From Chara braunii (taxonomy: Eukaryota; Streptophyta; Charophyceae; Charales; Characeae): a stretch of 64,000 bases of DNA. The notes beneath the pieces were generated by a model. It had not been told where the DNA came from and searched no databases. It saw only the letters and a list, made by a program, of their open reading frames with translations. Position 1 is the stretch's first letter, and each line of letters opens with the position of its first letter. The stretch spans positions 737,943-801,942 of the forward strand of contig BFEA01000524.1 in NCBI GenBank assembly GCA_003427395.1. The letters run 5' to 3'. Positions 10,311 to 22,235 of this stretch are shown one piece after another. The position numbers and the translations under genes are program-made.

Positions 10311-11639
10311 CCTGATCTAATGCAAGACAAATAGATAGGAGGAGCAAGGCCCTCGACGCTTGCCCTGTCACAAACAGACGTCAGTGAAAGGGGTGGGTAG
10401 ATACCAAATAGTCTATCAGACTATTACTAATTTTCACGATAGACAGGGAACGGTGAAAGCCCTGAAAAAAAATTGATTCATTATTAACAGACCACTTTCT
10501 GATTCTACAGAGGTGGAGGTAGAAGGAATGTGACCCCGTGTGACATATCTTGCTACCTTAACCTACTGATTGATGTCAATCTTATGATTCCACTCCATAT
10601 AAGATGGATGAAACTTTGTCTATGTATGTCTGAATGAGAAAATTGGCGATGTTAGCGCTATACTTCTTTTCCTTCAGACGACTATCCCTAGAAGCTGATA
10701 TGATAAGAGGTTAGAGAGGTTGCCTATGGAGAATTATATCGATGTACTATTATTCCGACTAAAATGAAGTTCACTATAATGGACTCAGATGGGGTCATGT
10801 CGATGGTGAAGAGGTGTTGAGACATTGTTGACCTGTGTGTGATTGCAGGTCATCATGATGAAGGAGACTCATTAGGAGTCTACACAAGAGTACATGTTGT
10901 TGCCTTATGGTAACAGGTTGGTTACCCAACTCAACCCTCACTCACCCTCGACACCCACACTTTGCATCAACCTTTGCACTAAATGGCATTTCCGTTTCAG
11001 GCCATTTGTCTAAAGGGTCTGTGTTTGGTCAAAGGAGGTCCTTGAATGGCTAAGTCGAAAGGGGAATGTCGGGTTAAAAGGATTGGAAGCGTAAGTGTGG
11101 TGTGTGCGAAAGTGAATGAATGGTTGACTCTGCTAGAATTGTGTAATGTGATTGACTCTGTCTGCAGGTCAGTAATACGATCAGCCACATGCTATTCACG
11201 GCAACACACTGAGAAACTTATGTTATCCTGGACCTTGATCCAGACATCTCGTCAGTGCGCGATTGGTTTGAGTACCCAGCCTTGCGCCTCTTCCCTGATT
11301 GTTATGAAAATTAGGACTATTGTTAAGGCGACAAGCCTTATTCATTTCATGATCATTTCTTTTGTACATGCTTGAGAGGTAAAATACCTATGTTTTCCTT
11401 GAGGAATTCTGACTGTTTATGTAAATGTGTTATGTGTATGTGACATCTCCTCGCCTAATTACTTGAGCCTTATCTCACTTCACATGTATGTATGCTATGG
11501 TTGAAAGATTTTCATAAAGAGATACGATGTGGGTATATGTTTATACACGTAACCCCTAATGATTCAAGAGTTACGGGGATCGTGCTTCAGGAAAGGGATA
11601 GTTTATGAGTCATACATATTAAAACAATTTATAGGTTAA
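10311..11639. other. Non-coding stretch
   Basis: No gene recognised. A poly-A run lies near 10466. The longest frame (11046-11375) has no recognisable domain. Nothing else stands out. Confidence 0.4.
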
Positions 11640-12020
11640 AGCGTAGTATGCGAGAACGTTCGTCAGTCAAGTCAACCTGATTTGAAAGTCGGTCCGGGAG
11701 ATTAACGCCCCGACGCGCGACGCGTATACGGGTCAGTCTTAGGCGTTCAACCACGCGTATGCCTATGCTACGGCGATCGAGCAAACACCCTCGGCTGACT
11801 TACCTCTGCGATTGCAAGTAAAAGCCTTCGCACGTGAGTCAGTAGCTCAGCAGGGATACGCCCACCTAAGGGATGGTGATAGCTCCGGCAGGTGGAGGTG
11901 AGTTGTACCTCGCGCAATCTCTAACCTATCGTAGGGATCCGCGAGAGGTATAGCCCGCGCGCACAGTCGGAGTGGTCTCTGGCTGAAGCTCTATTAAAAC
12001 TCTTGCGTGATACGACCGTG
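11640..12020 (+). repeat. Dispersed ~400-bp family, copy 1
   Basis: Shares with three other copies (12085, 27780, 36000) the ordered landmarks TATGCTACGGCGA, CTCGGCTGACTTACCTCTGC, GGATACGCCCACC with AAGGGA and TGATAGCTCC, GGAGGTGAGTTGTACCTCGCG, and GCGAGAGGTAT. Its right end (AAACTCTTGCGTGATACGACC) matches copy 3 (AAACTCCTCCGTGATATGGCC) rather than copies 2 and 4. It lies directly upstream of copy 2 in the same orientation. Confidence 0.7.
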
Positions 12021-12084
12021 AGGTTCAACACCAAAAACTACTTTACGTCTGGGTGTGGGACCGCTGCGCGCGACAGCGTGGTGA

Positions 12085-12490
12085 GTGATGTGTGTCCTAG
12101 TCGGCCGACGAGGAGTCGCGCTTGGGACTTCAGCCCCCAAATGCGTCGGTTCACGTGCGGGTCCAATAGAGGCGTAAGACCACGTGTACCCGCTATGCTA
12201 CAGCGTAGGAGAAACGTCATAGGTTGGCTCACCTCTGCGATTGCAACTGATTAACTTTTGTATTGTAGACTCGTAACTCGACGGGGATACGCCCACCGAA
12301 GGGAGTGACAGCTCCCCCAGATGGAGGTAAGTTGTACCTCGCATAGGTCCTACCCTTCCGTAGAGGCTCGCGAGAGGTATGGTTGGCGCACTCGGTTGGA
12401 GCGACTACGAAAGCTCCATTTACATAGCGATCAAATCCTAGGTGGCGTGGCTGGGAGGGTCCTCATGCGGGACCGATGTGCTCGACAGGT
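12085..12490 (+). repeat. Dispersed ~400-bp family, copy 2
   Basis: Starts GTGATGTGTGTCCTAGTCG and ends GACCGATGTGCTCGACA; the best-preserved match is copy 4 at 36006-36409 (about 398 bp). If read as TGTGTCC...CGACA it has the TG/CA ends of a solo LTR, but the shared sequence seems to begin slightly further left, so the class is undecided. The GGATACGCCCACCGAAGGGA block and the GGAGGTAAGTTGTACCTCGC block are the most conserved. Confidence 0.75.
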
Positions 12491-15400
12491 GGCACCAATG
12501 TCGGGGATGACAGTTGTCTACCGTTGTCCCTAGTGGAACGACATTCGGGTTTGGTAATGTGAAAACTGGGCAAAATGAAAAATTTCTTTAGACCTATATG
12601 GTTGACTACATGATACATTGAGTATCAATTGAAGATGTCTTAAGACTGCGAGGTCCTTAGAGATCGAGCCTAGGTTAGAGGTAGGCTGATGATCTAGGCA
12701 AATCGACAATTTTTGTTTTATATATCATATTGATGTATTAAAGATAAAATGGTTAATTGTTGATGGTATTGGATAAAGAAATGAGGGTTGATTGTGTGAG
12801 TTGGTTTTGGTTGATGTAATAAGGGTGGTTCGAAAGCGATAAGCGTTCTGACTATGCGCTTACGTACCTTAGCTCGTGTGATGGTAGTTGGAGTTGGTAA
12901 ACCTTTTGACCCTGATAGTTGACGGGTTGGATGATGCTTTGCATATTTGATATGGCTAAGGTGGAATGAGGCGGCATCAATATGGCTAATGATCAATGTG
13001 AGAGTTAGCCCTATGGGGTATCTATTAGGGTCATACGAGTTATCTGAGTTGTCATGACAACAACGTAGTACGTTTGCCTTAGATTGTGTATGAGGACAAG
13101 TAAGAGAGTCTTCCCCTTGCCAAGAATGAAAAGCATGGATCCTCTCGAAGGTATTATGTTAGACATCATCGAGGCAGTTCAAGGAGAGTTAGGCTAAGGA
13201 GGCCAAAACCCTTTTATGAGCATGGATTGAGATCCATGAGTCCGGGTTTTAAGCAGTTGACCGAATTATATATCCATGGAAGAGTGAGGTCTGCCTCGCA
13301 CGAGGTGTTTGAACTAGGTGTATAAGGCAACATGTAGATGCAGTGAACACTGTGTTATGACCTCAATAGAAAAGACTACGTGACGTAGTAAATCTACATG
13401 ACACCTTCTCTGCAAAAGGATATTTCTTATCTTAGGAGCAGTTGGAGTGACAGTGAAGGGACTAACGCTTAGACCATCCTGCGTACTTCGATGGGGAAAT
13501 GACATGTAGGTTGTGTTTGACCTTCGCTTGAACCTTTCCAGGTCTGAACCATCCATTTGAATCTATGGAGTTGGAGCTAAGAACTTGAGACTTTTTCTGA
13601 GGGCATTTTTCTTGAATTATATGTAGAACTCATCCATGTATGTCAGATCTTATTTTGAGAAAGCATGTGTAGTGTCTATTTATGTGAGGCTATGTGTTTA
13701 ATGTTATTTTATCTAGTGGTTATCCTTTTAATTCACATGGGTTAATTACATAAGGTACCTATTTGAATTTATCAGTTTGTAATGACTTATATGAGTCTCT
13801 CAAGTCCAATTATCGACTTATGGGTGCCTATTAAGGTTGTGTATGTGGATTGCTCCTCAAAAAGAGGTAGAAGCATTGCTCATAATCCACGTCTGATGCG
13901 GATTCAGAGGTGAATGGAGTGACTGACTCCTTGGGATAAGATATTTTCTCATAGTGTGGTCGATGTGCGAAGGTTTAGCCCAAGGAATGGTGCAATCCTA
14001 TGTTATTATTTCCCTGAGAGATGGTTTTGGAGTAAGTTATAATTTTGTCTTGTAAGTAGTAGTGAGACCCACGTCGGAACTATGTTCCTGGTCCATAGTC
14101 GGGTGTTGTTATCTAATCCTCTGTGATAAAATGACTACACTGCCACTGAATTGGAGGAAAGTGTCTGAGTCGTGTTAGACCATGGTCTGTGAGGGAAACA
14201 ACTACTGCATGCCACAGAGAGGTAGGGGGTGAATCCCCAACTATTTTTGTGTTAAGTGGGTTCATCACCACAGGACGGGACAGTTCAATCCGAAGCGTGT
14301 ATGGTGCGGTTGTTTACTTTGTCGGCAAGGATCTGCAAGGAGCAAGTGCTAGAATCGGAGGGAGAAGCAGTGAGGCTTGATCCTTCAGCGGGGCTCAAGG
14401 ATTTGAGATGTTATCCATTCTAACGGGGATTGCACTGCCTTTCGACACAGTATACTTCTGTCAAAGTTGGAGAGTAAAATATGGTACTCTCGCTATTACT
14501 ATATCTGAGAGTTCTTATTGTTGGTGACCTCATATTTGATCATGACGTATCTATCATATGATATACCTGTTGATATAAGCTTATCATTGTGAGGTATTTG
14601 TATATGCTTCTGGTTAATTGACTAGCTTATGTATGATGCATTTAATTTTTATGAGCATTGTTGATGCCAATTACTAAGGTAATATATCATTTTTCATGAG
14701 TAATTATTATAGTGAGATTTTGATATTTGTGAACGTACCATTATCATGATATATTACCATTATTATTATTTCTAAGTTGGGTGGTCGTAAACATTAGAAG
14801 AGATGAATTTTAGTAAAAGACGACTTGAAGCTAAGGCTTGAAGAGTATAGATTGTAAAAGGAGATTGTCAACATGACCGAAGACGTATGCTAGACGTTTT
14901 TCTGTGATGGGAAGAACCCAGACAGAGCGAAAGGCAACTCAGGATGCCTTATGCTAAGGAAGACCCCAATACTGCCTTGCCAGTAAACTAAGAAGATGAA
15001 CTTGAAATATCTTTGCCGATGCGAGTCAAGGAAGGAGAATGTATCTCTTCCTGGTGAGACGTATTGATAGATATGGGTATCTTCACTTGGGTCGAGCCTG
15101 GGTTTGATGATGATCGGGATTGTGAGATCGTGAGGGTGACCCTATGCGCATCTTCCTCATTTTGGGTAAAGCATGGAGTCGAGTTGGCGCTTGGGCATGG
15201 AAGCCTACTCGCGAGACCTTTAAGGATAGTCGAGGAAACTGCCACCAAGTGGGCAAGAAGAAGAATTCATGAAGGAGAGGAGCAGGTAGTGACCCATATA
15301 GAGGTTAAGCGTGTTAAAGAGTTTCTTCTTCCTTTAACCCCGTTACGAGTCATCCTGCCCCCGAGTTCTTCATAGAGAAGTGTTATGGGGACAAGTGAGG

Positions 15401-15900
15401 ATAGAGGACGCAACAAAAGTCACTTTGAGCACGCTAGAATCGGGGTATGGGCGTTATACGTGCGAAATGATATATAGTTTGTACCTACACCTAAGGTTCT
15501 TACCCTTTAGTCGAAGGCTTAGGAACATGGTCAATGTGGTTGACGCATATGATAGTTCTCATAACCCAGATGAAAGAGTTAAAGATTGGGACGAGGTTCA
15601 GGCAACAGTGTGTCGATAGAGGGTGCTCTCATGTTTTTCAAGTGCGTCTTTCCAAAAACTTGTCTATGATCATCTTACTATCGAGTGCGAATATGATGAT
15701 GAATAGCACTTACAGCAACCCCTACTGTCAGTCTATAGCTGGTTTTTCAAGTTTTGCCAATATAGGGTATATATTGCTCATTGTACCCTTAAAAGTTAGA
15801 ACAAGGGTAACTAAAATGTAAGGTCTTGTCATGTGAGCGATAAAAGAGTTAATGCGATTTGAGTGTTGGCAATATTAATTTTTCTTTATCTTATTTAAGT
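12491..15900. other. Long non-coding stretch
   Basis: No gene or clear transposon is recognised over 3.4 kb. Base composition is A/T-leaning, with short open frames (for example 15064-15375) that show no domain I know. Old, decayed transposon sequence is likely but not shown. Confidence 0.4.
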
Positions 15901-17001
15901 TTTTTTTTGAGGCAATCTGATGCTACATTGCCTGCTATGCGTATCAGGCCGGCATCAGCATCATGGCTGAAGAAAGTGGTTTTGCCAAGATCCTGCTTTC
16001 AAGGAGTTTATGCCTCACAAAGGTGTTGTTGTGCGAGTCGGTACACGACTCCATGGCCTCAGATCTCCGAACGTCCTTATAATATAGTTGAGAAGAGAAG
16101 AGCAAGGAGGGGTAATAGGGAATATCGGCGCTGGCCTAAGCCAGCCACACATGCAGCAGGGTTTGGCGGGGGGCGAATTTAGCCTGCGTGGCCGTGGGGG
16201 TTTTCTCTGCCAGGAGGCGTTAGCACCCAACCACAGAGAAAGCCCCCAGGGTCACGGCAGGGCGCTATGCCTGGTGTCAAACCCCTCACTCCCCCCAAGA
16301 ATCAACACATAGCTTGTTTTAAGTCGATCATTGTTACACACTTCATCCTACAGGGCCGTCGTTCAGACAAGACCCCTTACATTGATAACCCTAGTTCATT
16401 GCTACAAAACCCTTCTCTCCTTCAATTGTAGTATGACCACCTGGTCAATGTCACAATATCACTCTAGTCCCCTACGTTTGAAATGTATATCACCCAGTTT
16501 TGTAGACCCATAAATTGTAATGGTTGTACTCAATCTAGAACGCAAAACATACAAATAACCATCCATCTTATATTACCCCATCTCCTAACCCCCTGATTCT
16601 AACAGAACGACTCATTGCACCCTACCGACGGTACAAATGCACCCAACCAATTATAGCCAAATTTACAAAAGCAACCATACATCCTATATGTCTTATTATC
16701 TAATGGCATATCACCTATATTAGTCCTGTTGCACAATATTTAATTATGCGAGAGGGGGTAAGGGTCATGAAACCTCCATGTCCACGTACCTGGCTGCTCC
16801 CCAAGGGTTACCAATCTCGAATATGGTATCCAAATTTTTTTAACAAGTGGTCATGCCGACGACTTTTTCCTTTTGATATTAGCCGCAATGGCGGGTTTGA
16901 GATTGACCAGTATCAGAGCTCAAAGGGCGAGAAATGAAGGGGGGCGCCGTTGAAACAACAATGTTGTTCGCAATGCCCAAACGACTCCTAAAAAGGCAGC
17001 T
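15901..17001. other. Non-coding stretch, possible 3' tail of the LINE remnant
   Basis: No gene. It lies downstream (minus strand) of the LINE coding remnant, so part may be its 3' UTR. The word CAGTATCAGAGCTCAAAGG at about 16907 resembles an LTR primer-binding site for initiator Met tRNA, but no LTR end was found beside it. Confidence 0.3.
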
Positions 17002-17735
17002 TTAATCATATCTATGGCATAAGCTCTGCATTCGCGAATGGAGACAACCACAAAATTCGGCCCCATTAAAATGAGTTTCTCGTTGAGGGGCGGTCATATC
17101 AGCAATGTCTCCTCGGACCTCTTGCTTCCACCAGGACCAAAACTGCTGTTGAGGGGGACATCGCAACCAAATGTGCGGCAAATCTTTCACTTTCGCTCCA
17201 CAATGCAAACACGACCGATCAGGAAAGGAGGAGCGTCTTGCCACCCACTTCCTCGTCGGGAGGGCTAGATGAGCATTGAGCCAAAGGAGGCCTGCATGTT
17301 TTTGGTTTGGCAGCTGCCGAAAGCGCGTATTCATAGCTTTCCATGATCGAGGTGTCCATAATTTGCCGACATCCTCCTGAAGCCATCCCTTCCTATTCCG
17401 CCGATGGTTAAGCTCTTGATCAGTGTGGTAAGGCATAAAAAGTGATCTGTATATGACTTTAGTGTGGACCAGATGCAGAGGTAGAGACTTCCTCTGAAGA
17501 CCGTGTGCTTCCCAAGTCCACATGGCTGGGTCTACTGCCAGCTGCGACGGTTGAAGTTCATGTCGGAATAGCCTGTGAACATTTTTGGAAGAATTCGATC
17601 TATCGGTGATAACCGTGAACGGTCGCACTTGATCAGTAGATAGTCAGCCGTCTCTGGAGGGAGCTCGTTTGAGCGGTGGTCCGATGGGGGCGGTGCATGA
17701 AGCACTCTCCCAGGCCTCAACCACGACCCAAATGT
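17002..17735 (-). pseudogene. LINE (non-LTR retrotransposon) ORF2 C-terminal fragment, RT zinc-binding domain
   Basis: The main frame (17628 down to 17002) reads a run of Trp-rich sequence, LLWLNAHLALPTRKWVARR, then CLHCGAKVKDLPHIWLRCP. This is a CX2C...HX4C cluster, the zf-RVT (reverse transcriptase zinc-binding) domain that ends the ORF2 of many plant LINEs. The reverse transcriptase and endonuclease parts are missing. Upstream, the likely continuation (GSWLRPGRVLHAPPPSD, ending LPPETADYLLIK) is in a different frame, with the switch near 17630. A stop at about 17747 closes that frame. So this is a 5'-truncated, frameshifted remnant, as is usual for LINE copies. Function of the zinc cluster in the family: nucleic-acid binding during target-primed reverse transcription, by inference. 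Confidence 0.8.
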
Positions 17736-18225
17736 ACAACCATATCAACCTAGACGGGAAACATGTCTCATCTCTTCTCCTCTCAATGACATGCCCATAT
17801 ATTTTTATGACTTAAAGAGGTCTCTACATCTTCTCAATTACACTAATGGAATAAATTTCTATCACTTGAACAATATCCTTAAGGCCACTCGTTGATCTAC
17901 CTGCTCGTGACATTCTAATATTACGAGTTGGGATAGTCCCTGTCTGCAACCCGTGTTACCTTACCGGACCATTATTGCAAAACCCTCTTGTCCTCTGTAT
18001 TATTTACGACAACTATATAACTGGGGTTTCTTGCTTATGCATAGGACCTATCCAAATCTTCAGGTCCTTCTCATACAAATCCCTTTTCCGCCTCAATCAC
18101 AATCAAGAGGCAACGCTCAAAGCTTCAGCTCGTCGCAAAAACCTCTTTCTGCGTCTCCCCAGGTATGGTCGGATCAATTTACTTCTCAACCATGTTGAAG
18201 AAATCCCCTTCAATATCAGTACTTA
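17736..18225. other. Non-coding stretch between LINE and gag remnants
   Basis: Nothing recognisable beyond short open frames. Confidence 0.4.
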
Positions 18226-18960
18226 TTAGGCACTTGCTTCATCAACCCTTCGTTCACAACAAAACTTTATTACGTGTCCGTCTTTGACACAATGCCTGCA
18301 AGTGACGTTCCTCCAATCTGCTTTTCCTCCTCCAAACCCACATCCACCATCCAAATTCACCTGAGCTCGACTCCTTGCCTTCCGCTGGGCTTTGGTTAGC
18401 TTAGGGCACTCATGACCTTTTCTCCGATCGACCATCTCTCCTTGTCTTTCTTCCCCTCGAACTCCAGGCCACTTTCTTTGGATCTTCTTGAGGTGAAGGG
18501 GATCTCGCTCATCACTATCTATCTTCTCCTCATCTCTGCCTGTCGGCTCATCCAATATCTCTCCTGGAGCCTTCCGCTTACCTCTTTTAACTTCCTTCAA
18601 TTGCACAATTCTCTCTTCTAATATTTCTACGTCTCTTTATTCATATGTTACATGTCCTTGTGCTAACGCATCTCTAACAACTGATGCAGTTTGAAGGATT
18701 TGGCGACGGTGAATGACATCGTCCTTTTCTGGAAACCTTTCCCTCAGGAAGCTCTCGAGTTCACTCCACGTTCGTGACTTTAACAGGAAAATGTTTACTT
18801 CCTTGCTCAGGTCCTCACAAACGAAAAACGGTAGCATACTCGACATAGCTCTCTCGTCCCACATCTTTGCGAGGCTAAAGTCATGATAGTCGCAGAGAAA
18901 GAGAAGTTTCTTCCTTGGAACAATAAGGTTCTCAGCAGGTGCTACTCCCCACCAATAAAT
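18226..18960 (-). pseudogene. Retrotransposon gag fragment with zinc knuckle and one in-frame stop
   Basis: One minus-strand frame is open from about 18960 to 18226 except for a single TAA at about 18639-18637. The upper part (including FLCDYHDFSLAKMWDER and FLRERFPEKDDVIHRRQIL) looks like a capsid-type gag. After the stop the frame continues RDVEILEERIVQLKEVKRGK, a likely coiled coil, then a basic, charged stretch, then CRHCVKDGHVIKFC, which is a CX2CX4HX4C zinc knuckle that binds RNA in gag proteins. It ends soon after the knuckle, before any protease or RT. A 20-base A run (about 18980-18999 on +) sits just upstream of the fragment. No LTR was found, so the element type (Ty3 or Ty1) is open. 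Remnant, probably inactive. Confidence 0.72.
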
Positions 18961-19384
18961 TGGAGCCGGGGTTTGTTTACAAAAAAAAAAAAAAAAAAAA
19001 TGGTTACAAATGTATGAGTGGTGTGGGAGGCTTAGAGAGTGATTTCAGTGTATGTAAGATGGACTCTCTAGCCTAGAAGAGTAGCATGTGATATTTGTGT
19101 GCGAATGATTTTGAGTACATTAGTAACGCAGTGATTGTCAGGTGTGACTTGTGTTTTTTTTTTAATATTTGGATACGTCTTGGGTTTACTTGATTCCCTT
19201 CGAGTTAAGCGGTGGGATTACACCCTGATTAAGTTTGTTTGAACTTAGCTCTGGCCAGGGAGGTCATAACGTTTATGTGATACTGGTGTCATTTTGAGTT
19301 GAGATTGTTCAACTCTAAGTATATATATGTAACCAAAGATTATGGTTGTGCATTGTTCTGGATGGGATACCCCATCCCTGAGTG

Positions 19385-19885
19385 TGCATTGAGTTTAAAC
19401 CACCAATCCCCCCGCTGGTCGAAAATGAGCATTTTGGTGAGTTAGGGCCGCATTTGGAGGGGGGTGCCGACCAACAGGCAACCAGCGGGTCCAGTCGCCC
19501 ACTTTCCAAGCACCGACTTTGACGATTTTTTGTGCCCTGAATAATCCACAAAAAATCTGAAATTTTGGGATCTGGTAGATTAGTTTGTGATCTTTCCAGG
19601 AAAAATATTGAAAAAAAAAAAAATGTTTAGATAGTGAAATTATCGAATCGATGCACTTTTCATTTTTGCCACTCCGCCAACTTTCGACAAACTGAAAAGT
19701 ACCCTACCTTTCAGGATTTTTCGTGATCAGACCAATTCGAAAACAATTCTGAAAATTGGTGTCCCAATAAATTAGATCGTCATCTTTTCATGAAAAATAT
19801 CAAAAAAATGGGAAAAAACGTTTAGGTAATGAAATAATTGTCGCACCGATTCGACACATTTTCCATTTTTGTTACTAAGTTGGTT
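19385..19885. repeat. GGTGGTTTAA family with ~185-bp internal repeat, copy 1
   Basis: Starts near the word GTTTAAACCACCA (about 19392) and then holds two tandem units of about 180 bp. Shared words are CTTTGACGATTTTT, GATCTTTCCAGGAAAAATAT, a run of A with GTTTAG, GTGAAAT/AATGAAATAATTG, TTTTCATTTTTGCCACTCCGCCAACTTT. The same units recur at 56685-57345. Confidence 0.7.
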
Positions 19886-21209
19886 CTCCACACGGTCCTA
19901 CTGGTAGCCCTCATTCGTGTGTGCTACTAGTCCCCCATATTTTACAATGTTGGCAAGAATGATGGTTTAAGATTCTTGAGACTATATTTTTGTGTATGAC
20001 GATCACAATCACTCTCACATGTGTGGTTTTTATCATGATGTACAATGACTTTGTGTGAGAGATGTACAAGATGCATCTTATGCATTTTGTATCTTGTAAT
20101 TTGAATGTGTGTGAACTGCCTACTCTTCGGTATACTTGTGCGGTCTGCCTACGGGTGGATGATGGAGCCGAGTATAAGAAGGAAAAGTGCAGTACATTTT
20201 TGTGAAAGAATATCCTAAGAGATTTATGAGTCTTTGAGACTCAGACGCTTTACCATGCTAAATGTTTATTGTTGGGTTGTGACGAGGACTCACAAGTTAG
20301 TCTCTCATTGGTGAGTGGTTTTATGATGGAGGCACCTTCAAATGGGAAGGTGGTTATTCGTTCATTTGGAGATTCATCTTCAAGTAGAAGATGTTTTAAA
20401 TGGTCATGTGGAGGTTCATCCTTGAGAGAGAGGGATGACTGGAAGACCTAATGGGTGAGAGTCCTTCAAATGAAAGGTGGTTAAAAAATTTAATGGCATG
20501 AAATACTGATTTTGAATGATAAAGTCTGACAAGAAGGACCAGGAAACTGTTCGTTGGAGTGTTGGTGAAATTTTTTGGGATGTCGCAAAAGTGGTTCATT
20601 TAGAAGATGTCATTAAGATGTGTGGCTTACTTGCTTCGATCAAGTGGTAGGTCACGACCTTGTGAATCTGGCGGTGATTTTGTTTTGTGAATGTGAAAAG
20701 GATGTCGTGCTCTCTGTGTTGTCCCACAAAGAACTGGTAAATGTCTTTTGAATGTGACAGACCTTTGCGTAGTCCCACAATAGGCATGTGTTTGTTGCAA
20801 CACACCGTTCAGTCACTTGTTGTTAATCTTAAGGCATATGCAGGAATACCCAACTCATGGTAAAGTGTAGCATCACTAAGGCGCAGCCCCTAGTGTTGGA
20901 TGCTGATCGGCGTAACGTGGCAGTGGATCCACGTCTCACCAAAGGGGTAAAGGCTTAGGAGGTGTGGCCTCCTCAGAGGGTTTTTACCGCCGCGGGATGT
21001 CGGAGGGATAAGAGTCGAGTCCATTGAGTCTTCGGCTAATCCCGATTGAACGCTTATCAGGAGAAGGTTTATCGTTGTGTAACCAGCAAGGGCACTACCG
21101 TTAAAATAACAATGCGTTGGGCCGTAGATCAGGCTCGATCAACCAGACTATCATGTGCCAAGATGGAGACTTGACCTTCCTGTACTAGACTGCAGGAAGA
21201 GTCTAGCAT
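19886..21209. other. Non-coding stretch
   Basis: No gene. Segment 20260-20460 has short self-complementary words (AAATGGGAAGGTGG, TCATCTTCAAGTAGAAGATG). Segment 20870-21190 is more GC-rich than its surroundings and could be non-coding transposon sequence, but I could not place it. Confidence 0.35.
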
Positions 21210-21214
21210 ACGTG

Positions 21215-21277
<63 letters not shown>
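21210..21277. repeat. (TA)n microsatellite
   Basis: About 65 bases of alternating TA. Unlike the TA tracts at 33-35.5 kb, no CAGGGT-ended element is attached. Confidence 0.9.
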
Positions 21278-21282
<5 letters not shown>

Positions 21283-21685
21283 GAGGACTTTGGGAGGGAG
21301 ACAATAGTGCCTTCAAAGGTCCCCGTGAGGGTTCATGTCCCTAGTTATGACCCTGTTTGCGGGCCAGAGACTAGATGAGACACCAAACGAGGAACCGACA
21401 TTGTCTAGGATAAAGGGGAGAGGACTGTTGAAAGGGTCGTTGAAACTTGTGGTGTAGTACGTATGCCTAGTACACCAGCGTTCTAGTGTCAAGACAATGG
21501 AAACCCAGGTTGAAATCCTGGCAGCATATAGTTGTGTTTGGCATGGATTAAGGATTCCTCGAACCGGAATCTGTCAGCTAATCGGATTGGTTCCTTTCTC
21601 GTCGGCATTTTGGGCTATGGATGAACCGATAGTTTTTTTATTTCTTCGAAGCGACGGGGACGTCACTTAAGATGGTTCGGTAAGA

Positions 21686-21907
21686 TGTCGGTGCGAATAC
21701 CCTTACAGGGGTATCCGCCCTGGTTTTTGCAAATGACAGAAAATAAGTTTGGTTTAGAGTCTGAGTACATCACGCAAGTCGCGGTGATGTCTCATGTTTA
21801 CGCTGACGTAAGGTTGGCTAGAGTAGAGAGTGTGTATGCATGCAGACTTAAGGCGCGCGTGATCCCTCTTCTTGTTGATGATTATGCGGTCGGCGTGGTT
21901 GCCGACA
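21686..21907 (+). mobile_element. Possible solo-LTR-like repeat, copy 1
   Basis: Starts TGTCGG and ends CCGACA, a 6-bp inverted terminal match over 222 bp. Its first 45 bp (ACCCTTACAGGGGTAT, CCGCCCTGGTTTTT) recur at 23180 as ACCCTTACAAGGGTAT, CTGCCCAGGTTTTT. The shared head includes a small hairpin. The right ends of the two copies do not agree well, so the LTR reading is tentative. Confidence 0.35.
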
Positions 21908-22164
21908 AAGTTTTTTTATTTTCTAATTAAACTAAGGAGTAAATAATATTTTTCTTTGATTGGTACGCTTGACCGTGACATGTGCGTACGTACGGAGGGC
22001 GACGTCGATGGCGGCAAGGCTTTGTGCAATAAGCAGGGTGGACGGAAGGGTAAAAACGGGAAGACAACGTGCGGAAGGCGCGGGGCTAAGCGGTTGTGGA
22101 TTAGTTGATAGGCCGAGGTTTGGCTGTGGAACATTCAAAATAGACCCGTGTGTCGTGTGGTAAC

Positions 22165-22235
22165 CATCTATATAAATGTCCGCCAATGCTAGACTAAGTC
22201 TTGGGTCTACCACGATTGGTTACGGTATCAGACTT
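22165..22235 (+). promoter_or_regulatory. Possible TATA box and primer-binding site of a decayed LTR element
   Basis: CTATATAAATG at about 22168 is followed about 45 bp later by GGTTACGGTATCAGACTTCC (about 22216-22235), where GGTATCAGA matches the usual plant initiator-Met tRNA primer-binding site. No matching LTR pair was found, so this is only suggestive. Confidence 0.25.

Noticed and set aside
16900-16940. LTR primer-binding site (CAGTATCAGAGCTCAAAGG)
   Set aside because: No LTR end or second LTR beside it; the match may be chance within A/T-rich DNA.
21440-21530. A tRNA gene, because CCAGGTTGAAATCCTGG forms a perfect T arm
   Set aside because: The total length (about 67) is short, the acceptor stem only partly pairs and no good D arm was found; at most an old tRNA fragment.
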